A stretch of 6,086 nucleotides of DNA from Flavobacteriaceae bacterium. GTDB lineage: Bacteria > Bacteroidota > Bacteroidia > Flavobacteriales > Flavobacteriaceae. The stretch is taken from positions 1 to 6,086 of the forward strand of contig PAEO01000017.1 of the NCBI GenBank assembly GCA_002703065.1, in the 5' to 3' direction. The notes under the pieces were generated by a model that saw nothing but the letters and a program-made list of their open reading frames with translations, had not been told where the DNA came from and did no database searches. The position numbers and the translations under genes were made by a program. Shown in pieces: positions 1 to 6,086 of the stretch. Within the stretch, counting starts at the first letter, position 1. The number at the start of each line of letters is the position of its first letter.

Positions 1-1
1 T

Positions 2-178
2 GAAGAAGCACCTGCTGAAGAAGAAGCACCTGCTGAAGAAGAAGCACCTGCTGAAGAAGAAGCACCTGCTGAAGAAGCACCTGCTGAAGAAGCACCTGCT
101 GAAGAAGCTCCTGCTGAAGAAGCACCTGCTGCTGAAGAAGCTCCTGCTGAAGAAGCACCTGCTGAAGAAGCACCTGCT
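2..178 (+). repeat. In-frame tandem repeat of 15/18-nt units inside the rpsP tail
   Basis: Eleven head-to-tail units based on GAAGAAGCACCTGCT. Units 2, 3 and 4 (17-34, 35-52, 53-70) carry an extra GAA and are 18 nt long. Unit 8 (116-133) carries an extra GCT. Units 7 (101-115) and 9 (134-148) have GCT in place of GCA at the third codon. Otherwise the units are identical at the DNA level, including third codon positions. Units 7-8 and 9-10 look like copies of one two-unit block. All length changes are whole codons, so the frame is kept. The pattern fits expansion by replication slippage or unequal recombination. The array may continue to the left of the window. Confidence 0.95.
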
Positions 179-205
179 GAAGAAGAAGACAAAAAAGAGG
201 AGTAA
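2..205 (+). CDS. rpsP: 30S ribosomal protein S16, C-terminal Ala/Pro/Glu-rich tail (5' partial)
   Basis: The reading frame enters from the left edge and ends at TAA 203-205, so only the last 67 residues are visible. They consist of eleven Glu-Glu-Ala-Pro-Ala type units followed by an acidic/basic end, EEEDKKEE. No part of the conserved S16 core lies in the window. The name is therefore inferred from two things: the gene sits directly upstream of rimM, the classic rpsP-rimM order, and S16 proteins of Flavobacteriia commonly carry an Ala/Glu/Pro-rich extension beyond the core. S16 is a small-subunit protein needed for 30S assembly; the tail is not part of the conserved fold and is probably disordered and highly acidic. 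Codon use is nearly invariant (GAA GAA GCA CCT GCT), unlike the AT-rich genes that follow. Another protein with a low-complexity acidic tail is possible but less likely given the neighbour. Confidence 0.77.
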   Translation, partial: EEAPAEEEAPAEEEAPAEEEAPAEEAPAEEAPAEEAPAEEAPAAEEAPAEEAPAEEAPAEEEDKKEE

Positions 206-220
206 TCTCTCACTGTCCAA

Positions 221-733
221 GTGAAAGATAAAAACATATTTAATCTAGGAAAGATTTTAAAGCCCTTTAGCTATAAAGGAGAAGTTTGTGTTTACTCAAC
301 TATTAATTTAAAAAAATATAGTTTTGGTTTAATACTTCTAAAAATTAATTCATCCTTAGTTCCATTTAAAATCAAATCATTAAAAAACCAAAAAACGAAT
401 ATTTACAGAATAAGTTTTGATTCAATTGATTCCGAAAATAAGGCTGAAAAATTGAGGAATGTTGAAATTTATTGTGAAAAAAATCAACTTAATGAAGAAG
501 ATTGTAATACTTCAAAGACAAAACAACTTCTTGGATATGAATTAATAGACATAAACAAAAAACATATTGGTGAAATTGTGAAAATTATAAATAATTATCA
601 GCAAGATTTGATTGAGGTTATGTATATTGAAAAAAAACTTCTAATACCATTTGTTGATGAAATGATTATTCAGATTAATCACGATGAAAAAGTTATTGAG
701 ATGGAATTACCTGATGGAATATTAGATCTTTAA
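221..733 (+). CDS. rimM: Ribosome maturation factor RimM
   Basis: RimM binds S19 on the 30S subunit and assists late maturation of the 30S head, including the 3' domain of 16S rRNA; it is cytoplasmic. The 170-residue length is normal for the family. The N-terminal barrel (about residues 6-85) begins with the family signature, here LGKILKPFSYKGEV (9-22), with the two conserved glycines G10 and G20. A PRC-barrel follows (about 100-168), shown by LLGYELID (103-110), a G-E-I-V strand, LIPF (141-144) and the typical ending PDGILDL. The start is GTG at 221; the in-frame stop at 203-205 and the absence of another start codon in between leave no better choice, and homology begins at once after it. 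No Shine-Dalgarno sequence is visible. The gene follows probable rpsP by 15 nt and precedes rluF by 2 nt, so it is almost certainly in an operon. The neighbouring trmD known from proteobacteria is absent here. Confidence 0.95.
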   Translation: MKDKNIFNLGKILKPFSYKGEVCVYSTINLKKYSFGLILLKINSSLVPFKIKSLKNQKTNIYRISFDSIDSENKAEKLRNVEIYCEKNQLNEEDCNTSKTKQLLGYELIDINKKHIGEIVKIINNYQQDLIEVMYIEKKLLIPFVDEMIIQINHDEKVIEMELPDGILDL

Positions 734-735
734 GT

Positions 736-1431
736 TTGGACACAAGAATTAATAAATATTTAAGTCAAGCTGGGTTTTGCTCAAGAAGAGAAGCTGATAA
801 GCTAATTGACCAAGGTAGAGTCACAGTTAATAATACCATTGTTTCACACGGTCATAAAATAACTTCTTCAGACATTATAAAGGTTGATAGCGAAAAAATT
901 AGAAATAATGTTAAAGAAAGAACTTATTTGATTTTTAATAAGCCAAGGGGAATAGTTTGTACTACTGATACTGAGAAAGAAGAGAAAAATATTATTGAAT
1001 TTATTAACTATAAAAAAAGAATTTTTCCAATTGGAAGACTTGATAAAATGAGTGAAGGATTAATTTTTTTAACTGATGATGGAGATATTGTAAACAGAAT
1101 TCTCAGATCCAGATATATGCATGAAAAGGAGTATTTAGTTACAGTTAACAAAAAAATCCATCATGATTTTTTGAAAAAAATGTCAAACGGTATTCCAATC
1201 CTTGGAACTATAACCAAAAAATGTGATTTAAAATATATCAATGACTATCAATTCAAAATTATTTTAACCCAAGGGTTAAATAGGCAAATTAGAAGAATGT
1301 GTGATTATCTAGGATATAAGGTTAAAAAACTTGAAAGGATTAGAATAATGAACGTTAAATTAGATATTCTTAGAGGAAAATGGAGGTTGTTTTCCAATAC
1401 TGAACTTGAAGAATTCAAAAAATTACTTTAA
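736..1431 (+). CDS. rluF: 23S rRNA pseudouridine synthase, RluF type
   Basis: Member of the RsuA/RluB/E/F family, which isomerises a uridine in rRNA to pseudouridine; E. coli RluF modifies U2604 of 23S rRNA. An S4 RNA-binding domain occupies about residues 2-49 (RINKYLSQAGFCSRREADKL). The catalytic domain follows, with NKPRGIV (68-74), the active-site motif GRLD (100-103, catalytic Asp103), EKEYLV (130-135), GLNRQIRRMC (180-189) and RIRIMNVKL (201-209). The segments PILGTITKKC and VKKLERIRIMNV match my recollection of E. coli RluF more closely than RluB, RluE or RsuA. The 231-residue length is the enzyme core without the basic C-terminal tail of E. coli RluF. The start is TTG at 736, 2 nt after the rimM stop, and gives the family N-terminus; no in-frame ATG suits better. 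The residue two places after the catalytic Asp is Met105, where I recall Asp or Pro in relatives. Confidence 0.93.
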   Translation: MDTRINKYLSQAGFCSRREADKLIDQGRVTVNNTIVSHGHKITSSDIIKVDSEKIRNNVKERTYLIFNKPRGIVCTTDTEKEEKNIIEFINYKKRIFPIGRLDKMSEGLIFLTDDGDIVNRILRSRYMHEKEYLVTVNKKIHHDFLKKMSNGIPILGTITKKCDLKYINDYQFKIILTQGLNRQIRRMCDYLGYKVKKLERIRIMNVKLDILRGKWRLFSNTELEEFKKLL

Positions 1432-1436
1432 AATCA

Positions 1437-3434
1437 ATGAAAAGATTTCTACTACTATTACTACCATTTGTTATGCATTCTCAAGTAATTCAGACTAATG
1501 ACACAATTGTGTTAGACGAAGTTTCGGTAAAGATTTTAAGAGAATCAAATAAAGAACAACTCTCAATTTATTCAATTTCTAAAATTGATTTAGATCTTAA
1601 GCAAAAATACTTAAGACAATACAATCTTAGTGAGTATTTAAATTATGTTCCAGGAGTTTTTATAATGAATAGTAATAACTACGCACAAGATGAAAGAATA
1701 TCAATTAGAGGATTTGGAAGTAGAGCTAATTTTGGAGTTAGAGGGATAAAAATTTACGTAGATGGACTCCCTGAAACATTTGTAGATGGTCAATCTCAAC
1801 TTGATAATATTAATTTAGAAATCATTAATCAGCTGGAAGTCTTAAGAGGAGTGAATTCATCTTTATACGGAAACTCCTCAGGAGGTGTAATCTCAATATC
1901 AACAATTGATAATTTTGAAAAAGATTTTATTAAAGCTAATGTGTCTGCTGGTTCTTTTGAAAGTCTAAAAATAAATTTCACTTCTGGGATAAATTTAAAA
2001 AGAGGTAAAATCGTTTTTCACTTAAATAGATCAAGCTCTAATGGATTTAGAAATAATAGTAAATTTCTTAATCATAATTTTAATTTCAAATACTTAAGAA
2101 AATTTAATAAAGGTGATTTTAAAATTGTTGCTAACATTCTTGATAGCCCTTATGCTAAAGATCCTGGTGGTTTAACTATAAGCGAAGTTGAATCTAACAG
2201 AGAACAAGCAAGGCAAAGTAATGTTGATTTTAATTCAGGAGAAAAAGTAAATCAATTTAAAATTGGATTATTACTTAACAACCAAATTGGTGACCTTAGA
2301 TTAAGAAATAAGTTGTTTTTCAATAATAGATTATTTTATGGAAAACTTCCTTACGCAAGAGGAGGTATCATTGATTTAAAAAAGAATTTCTGGGGCTATA
2401 ATTTAAATATTAGCAGAGAAAAAATCATAAAGCACAATTTAGGACTTGAAATTAATATTCAAAATGATGAACGAATCAGATTTTATAATGTTAATGGAGA
2501 TAAAGGTGAACTAGTAATGAATCAAGATGAGAAGTTTCATAATTTTTCAACTTATTATTCCAACTCATTTGAGACAGGTAAGTTTACTTTTAATACAAGT
2601 ATAAGATTTGATAATAATATTGTTAAATATGACGACTTTATTAAAAATAAAAATGGTTCTATCAAACTTAACTCTACTAGTCTTTCTTCTAATATTAATT
2701 ACAATATTAATGACTCACATGAAATTTTTGTGAACTATTCTAATGGATTTGAAACACCCACATTAAATGAATTTTCATCTAATATATCAAATGCAGGATT
2801 TAATGAAAATTTAGATTCAAGTAAGTATAACAACTATGAAATTGGTTTTTCTAATCTTAATTCTATATCTAACTTAAATTATAGAATCATATATTTTAAA
2901 TCATATTCAAAAAATGAGATTGTATCATATCAATTGGAAGATTTTCCAGATCAAAATTTCTACAGAAACTCCGGAAAAACATCTCGTTCAGGAGTTGAAA
3001 GTGAAATTAATTTTAAAGTAAATCAAAAATTAAAATTGAAATTAATTTCAACAATTGGTGATTACAAGTTTATCAAATATGAATTAAATGATAAAGATTT
3101 TTCAAACAATAGAATTGCTGGATTACCAAAAAACCAACATGTATTTAACTTAAACTATTTATTAACTAAAAAAATTAACCTAATATTAGATTTTAAAATG
3201 TTTGGTGATATGTATGCTGATAACTCAAACAAAACCATCATAAATGATTATAAAAAAATTGATTTGACAATTTTAAAAGATTTTAATATTTCTAATAAAA
3301 AATGGAATGGTTTCATTTCAATAAATAATCTAACTAACACTAAATATTTTGATAATATCAGAATCAATGCCTTTGGTTCTCGATATTATGAGCCAGCTCC
3401 AGGACTTAATTTTATGTTAGGTATTAGAAAGTAA
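1437..3434 (+). CDS. TonB-dependent outer-membrane receptor
   Basis: A 22-stranded outer-membrane barrel with an N-terminal plug that imports a ligand using TonB/ExbBD energy. Residues 1-16 form a signal peptide (MKR, a run of five leucines, then a HSQ cleavage region). A TonB-box-like DTIVLDEVSV follows at 22-31. The plug spans about 25-160 and shows NLSEYLNYVPGV, ISIRGFGSRANFGVRG (88-103), IYVDGLPE and LEVLRGVNSSLYGNSSGGVI (133-151). The barrel fills the rest and ends with INNLTNTKYFDN and a YYEPAPGLNFMLGI terminal strand. At 665 residues it is a compact receptor without the N-terminal carboxypeptidase-regulatory-like domain common in SusC-type transporters. The pattern DPGGLT at 242-247, followed by an Arg/Gln-rich segment, resembles the iron-complex/FecA-like receptor group, but the ligand cannot be told from sequence. 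The ATG lies 5 nt after rluF, and the stop overlaps the next start, suggesting co-expression. Confidence 0.93.
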   Translation: MKRFLLLLLPFVMHSQVIQTNDTIVLDEVSVKILRESNKEQLSIYSISKIDLDLKQKYLRQYNLSEYLNYVPGVFIMNSNNYAQDERISIRGFGSRANFGVRGIKIYVDGLPETFVDGQSQLDNINLEIINQLEVLRGVNSSLYGNSSGGVISISTIDNFEKDFIKANVSAGSFESLKINFTSGINLKRGKIVFHLNRSSSNGFRNNSKFLNHNFNFKYLRKFNKGDFKIVANILDSPYAKDPGGLTISEVESNREQARQSNVDFNSGEKVNQFKIGLLLNNQIGDLRLRNKLFFNNRLFYGKLPYARGGIIDLKKNFWGYNLNISREKIIKHNLGLEINIQNDERIRFYNVNGDKGELVMNQDEKFHNFSTYYSNSFETGKFTFNTSIRFDNNIVKYDDFIKNKNGSIKLNSTSLSSNINYNINDSHEIFVNYSNGFETPTLNEFSSNISNAGFNENLDSSKYNNYEIGFSNLNSISNLNYRIIYFKSYSKNEIVSYQLEDFPDQNFYRNSGKTSRSGVESEINFKVNQKLKLKLISTIGDYKFIKYELNDKDFSNNRIAGLPKNQHVFNLNYLLTKKINLILDFKMFGDMYADNSNKTIINDYKKIDLTILKDFNISNKKWNGFISINNLTNTKYFDNIRINAFGSRYYEPAPGLNFMLGIRK

Positions 3435-4927
3435 TGAAAAAGGTTGTAGTTATTGGTGCAGGTATTAATGGTTTAGTTGCTGCAAACTATCTAAGAAAGG
3501 AAAACTATGATGTCACATTACTTGAACTCAAGGAACATACAGGGGGAGCTTGTGTCAGAGATTCTAAAGTTATAAATGATAAAAAAATAGATTTTGCCTA
3601 TGGAGCAACAGTTCTAGGCATGATGCCAAAATTTATTTTTGAGCAAACAGGACTTTCAAAAAACATTACTACTTACTGTCCGGACATACCAAAACTAGTA
3701 TACTTTAACGATGATGAAAATCCTACAAAAATATACCGAAACTCTGAACTTCTAAATAACGAGCTTAAAAATCATTGGAATGAGAATGGCAATGTAAAAG
3801 GATTTAGAAAAGATGAAAATTTGGTAATTGATTACATCAGAAGTTTATATATAAATGGTAAAGCTCCTACCACCGAAAGTGCAAATAAAATATTAGGAAA
3901 AGAGATAACTGAGTTATGGATCAGAGGTTCTGCCAAAAATTTATTAGATCACTATTTTAGCTCTGAAAAAACAAAAGTTTACATGGGTATGACAGTTATT
4001 GAAAGTAGTCCTGCATCATACAATGAAAAAGGTACAGCATTTACAATTCCACTGATGGATTCAGGATCTATTTTTGATGGATATTGGGGGTTTGTTAAAG
4101 GTGGGATTTGGAAAATAACTGAAGAATTAACAAAAATTAATCATAATCTAGGAGTTAATATTCAATTGAATTGTAATATTCAATCAATTGATACAGAATC
4201 TGGAATAATTCATAGTATAATTAACAATAAAGATCATTCAACTCCTTTTGATAAAATCATATTTTGTACTGATCCAAAAACACCATTAAAATTTTTAGAT
4301 AATAGTTCGAATCTTAAAGAAAAAGACTATCGTGGTTCAAGTGGTAAACTAACTTTATTTTTTGAAAAACCAGCAGTGTGGAAAAAAGAATCTAATTTAG
4401 AAAGCTCTTTCAGATTTATTTTTCAAGAAAATTCAATTGACTCATTAAATTCAAGTAGTCAAAATTCAATTGAAAGTAATAAAGACTATTATCCTGGTTA
4501 CATTCAAATTTATCCAGATGGTGCGGCACAAAGAAATATGGGTAACATTGAAAACTTTGATAAAATAATTTGTTTTACAAAGAGCTTATCATTTGAAAAA
4601 AGATCTGAAAATTACAATGATGTAATTCAAAACATTACGAATGAACTTGAAAATCATATCCTCAATATGGATGATATTGTTGATAACAAGTTTTTAGCTC
4701 CTAAAGATTTAAAAGATATCTTCTTTTTTCCAGAAGGGAATATAGATCACTTATCAATGAGGGGATTCCAAAATTTTGATCAAAGAACTTTTTCCACTGA
4801 TCCAGTAAATAATTTTTATAATTTTCTAGATTATGATAACATCTACTATGGTGGATCTGGAATTTTTCCATGTGGAAGCGTTGGTGGAACTGCAGGCTAC
4901 ATGGCAACAAAAAATTTATTAATTTAA
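3434..4927 (+). CDS. FAD-dependent oxidoreductase, PYROXD2/phytoene-desaturase-like
   Basis: A flavoprotein of the broad amine-oxidase/phytoene-desaturase superfamily. The N-terminus is a Rossmann dinucleotide fold: VVVIGAGINGLVAANYL with G8, G10 and G13, Glu31 ending the second strand to hold the adenosine ribose, then HTGGAC (35-40). A middle block, SSPASYNEKGTAF (191-203) followed by GYWGFVKGGIWKI (216-228), matches the G-x-W-G-x-x-x-G-G signature of the PYROXD2-like group rather than true carotenoid desaturases. The C-terminal FAD motif is YYGGSGIFPCGSVGGTAGYM (471-490). The 497-residue length is slightly short for the group. There is no signal peptide, so it is probably cytoplasmic. Its ATG shares an A with the TBDR stop (TAATG), indicating translational coupling. 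The substrate is unknown; the pairing suggests chemistry on something the receptor brings in, but that is inference. Residues about 333-349 are Ser/Asn-rich with a small internal duplication. Confidence 0.87.
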   Translation: MKKVVVIGAGINGLVAANYLRKENYDVTLLELKEHTGGACVRDSKVINDKKIDFAYGATVLGMMPKFIFEQTGLSKNITTYCPDIPKLVYFNDDENPTKIYRNSELLNNELKNHWNENGNVKGFRKDENLVIDYIRSLYINGKAPTTESANKILGKEITELWIRGSAKNLLDHYFSSEKTKVYMGMTVIESSPASYNEKGTAFTIPLMDSGSIFDGYWGFVKGGIWKITEELTKINHNLGVNIQLNCNIQSIDTESGIIHSIINNKDHSTPFDKIIFCTDPKTPLKFLDNSSNLKEKDYRGSSGKLTLFFEKPAVWKKESNLESSFRFIFQENSIDSLNSSSQNSIESNKDYYPGYIQIYPDGAAQRNMGNIENFDKIICFTKSLSFEKRSENYNDVIQNITNELENHILNMDDIVDNKFLAPKDLKDIFFFPEGNIDHLSMRGFQNFDQRTFSTDPVNNFYNFLDYDNIYYGGSGIFPCGSVGGTAGYMATKNLLI

Positions 4928-4952
4928 TTAGCTAATCAACTAACTTAATTAA

Positions 4953-6086
4953 TTGAGTAAAGTAAATTTTTACTTACTATTTACACTATTTTTATTTTCA
5001 TGTAACAATGAAATTTTAGATCATATTGATTTTAAAAATCCAGTTATAAACGAAGTTTTAAGTGATTGGAAGAAATATAATACTCAAATTATTTTAACTG
5101 AAATTTCAAGAAATTCTGATGGTAAAATATCTTTTAAAGATTATAATTTATCGGTTGATAATGAATTATACTTTTACCCTGCAAGCACTGTAAAACTACC
5201 TGTAGCACTATTAACTCTACAATACATTACTAGTTTAAATAAATCAGAGGAAATAATAAATTTAGATACTAATTTTTCAGTTTTTGAAGGAGATAAACTT
5301 ATACACAAAGAAAGAACTCTAAGAGAGCTAATTGAAAAAATTTTCTTAATAAGCGATAATGAGGCTTATAACATACTTTTCCATCTTTTAGGAAAAAAGT
5401 ACATAAATTCAGAGCTTCAAAAAAAAGGTTTTTTAAACTCATACATTATACATGATTTCTCCTACGAAATTGAAGAAAATTTAAATTATATCTTTTATCT
5501 CGATGATGGAAATGAATTAATTATCGAATCGAAAAATGACAGCTATTCAACCAAAAGAAAAAAATTGAAAAATGAAATAGTTGGAGATGGATTTGTAAAA
5601 AATGATAGTCTATTTTCTAAAAAATTTTCATTTCGTGACAAAAATTATATTTCATTACGTGACCTTCATGAATTGACTAAAAGAGTAATATTTAAAAATA
5701 AATACGATGAAAAGGAAATATTTTTAATTCAAGATGATTATCATGAGTTTATATTACAAGCAATGAGTTTAAATACTTTAGATGGACTACAATATGGATA
5801 CACTGAACCTAAGTACTGGGATAGTTATGTAAAGTTTTTTCTTTTTGGAGACTCTAAAAATAAAATTCCTGAAAATTTCAAGATTTACAATAAAGTTGGT
5901 CTTGCTTACGGTCATCTAACCGAATCAGCATACATTGTTGACCTTGAAAACAATATTGAATTTATTCTAACTTGTACTCTAAGAGTTAATGAAAATAAAA
6001 TTTATAATGATAGAATTTACGAATATGATTCAGTTGGCATTCCTTTTCTTTCAAATCTGGGAAAAAGTATATATTCTAGATCATAT
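4953..6086 (+). CDS. Lipoprotein serine hydrolase, class A beta-lactamase-like fold (3' partial)
   Basis: The frame is open from TTG 4953 to the window edge, giving 378 residues with no stop. TTG is the chosen start because an in-frame TAA (4950-4952) directly precedes it, the next in-frame ATG is far inside the domain (5764), and only this start gives an export signal. Residues 1-17 are a lipoprotein signal, FYLLFTLFLFSC, with lipobox LFSC and Cys17 as the lipidation site. The domain shows the three serine penicilloyl-enzyme motifs in order: S-T-V-K (78-81, in FYPASTVKLP), S-D-N (134-136) and K-V-G (314-316). This fits the Beta-lactamase2-type serine hydrolases. I cannot identify the omega-loop glutamate of real class A beta-lactamases, and the spacing between SDN and KVG (about 178 residues) is well above the roughly 100 usual there, so antibiotic resistance should not be assumed. 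It may act on peptidoglycan or another amide/ester substrate in the envelope. It lies 25 nt after the oxidoreductase. Confidence 0.85.
   Translation, partial: MSKVNFYLLFTLFLFSCNNEILDHIDFKNPVINEVLSDWKKYNTQIILTEISRNSDGKISFKDYNLSVDNELYFYPASTVKLPVALLTLQYITSLNKSEEIINLDTNFSVFEGDKLIHKERTLRELIEKIFLISDNEAYNILFHLLGKKYINSELQKKGFLNSYIIHDFSYEIEENLNYIFYLDDGNELIIESKNDSYSTKRKKLKNEIVGDGFVKNDSLFSKKFSFRDKNYISLRDLHELTKRVIFKNKYDEKEIFLIQDDYHEFILQAMSLNTLDGLQYGYTEPKYWDSYVKFFLFGDSKNKIPENFKIYNKVGLAYGHLTESAYIVDLENNIEFILTCTLRVNENKIYNDRIYEYDSVGIPFLSNLGKSIYSRSY

Noticed and set aside
2..178. Possible CRISPR array or non-coding satellite at the left edge
   Set aside because: There are no unique spacers, unit lengths are 15 or 18 nt, and all length changes are whole codons that keep one reading frame to a stop just before rimM; this is a coding repeat.
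2..178. Stop-free antisense and alternative frames across the repeat
   Set aside because: Openness in other frames follows automatically from the repeated unit, which has no stop in those frames; it is not evidence of a second gene.
1437..3434. SusC/RagA-type glycan importer
   Set aside because: The protein is too short, lacks the N-terminal carboxypeptidase-regulatory-like domain, and no SusD-like lipoprotein gene follows it.
4701..4910. A 69-codon open frame on the minus strand
   Set aside because: It lies fully inside the C-terminal part of the oxidoreductase, which includes its conserved FAD motif; the antisense product has no recognisable features and AT-rich coding DNA gives such frames by chance.
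3434..4927. Carotenoid phytoene desaturase (crtI) function for the FAD protein
   Set aside because: The GYWGFVKGG block and the GGSGIFPCGSVGGTAGY ending fit the PYROXD2-like group better, and no crtB or other carotenoid gene is nearby.
4927..4952. Palindromes ATTAGCTAAT (4927-4936) and TTAATTAA (4945-4952) between the oxidoreductase and the serine hydrolase
   Set aside because: They are short, almost pure A/T, have no loop and are not followed by a T run, so they do not make a convincing terminator or operator.
4953..6086. A beta-lactam resistance gene
   Set aside because: The fold motifs are present but the omega-loop glutamate is not recognisable, the third motif is KVG and the spacing is unusual, so a general serine hydrolase is the safer call.

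Overview
The window looks like part of an AT-rich chromosome from the Bacteroidota, most likely Flavobacteriia. Four observations support this. An Ala/Pro/Glu repeat tail (the sort found at the end of flavobacterial ribosomal protein S16) sits directly before rimM. The genes lack clear Shine-Dalgarno sequences. There is an outer-membrane TonB-dependent receptor (TBDR). The pseudouridine synthase resembles flavobacterial RluF. The short intergenic gaps would fit a compact, perhaps marine, genome, but that is inference. No species can be named from the sequence alone.

All six genes are on the + strand and packed closely. The left part holds ribosome genes: the 3' end of a probable rpsP (2-205), then rimM (221-733) for 30S maturation, then rluF (736-1431) for 23S rRNA pseudouridylation. 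The middle holds a TBDR (1437-3434) whose stop codon overlaps the start of a FAD-dependent oxidoreductase of the PYROXD2/phytoene-desaturase-like group (3434-4927). The right part is a lipoprotein serine hydrolase with a class A beta-lactamase-like fold (4953 to the window edge), whose 3' end is missing.

The spacings are 15, 2, 5, -1 and 25 nt, with no terminator-like hairpin seen, so co-transcription of the whole run is plausible. The first three genes work together in ribosome assembly. The TBDR and oxidoreductase are probably translationally coupled and could form an uptake-plus-oxidation pair, with the substrate unknown. The hydrolase may belong to the same envelope group or simply be a neighbour.

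I found no RNA gene, CRISPR array, mobile element or clearly novel system. There is no gene-free stretch over 300 nt. The points most worth a second look are the nearly uniform repeat in the rpsP tail, the coupled TBDR/oxidoreductase pair next to ribosome genes, and the divergent active-site motifs of the terminal serine hydrolase.
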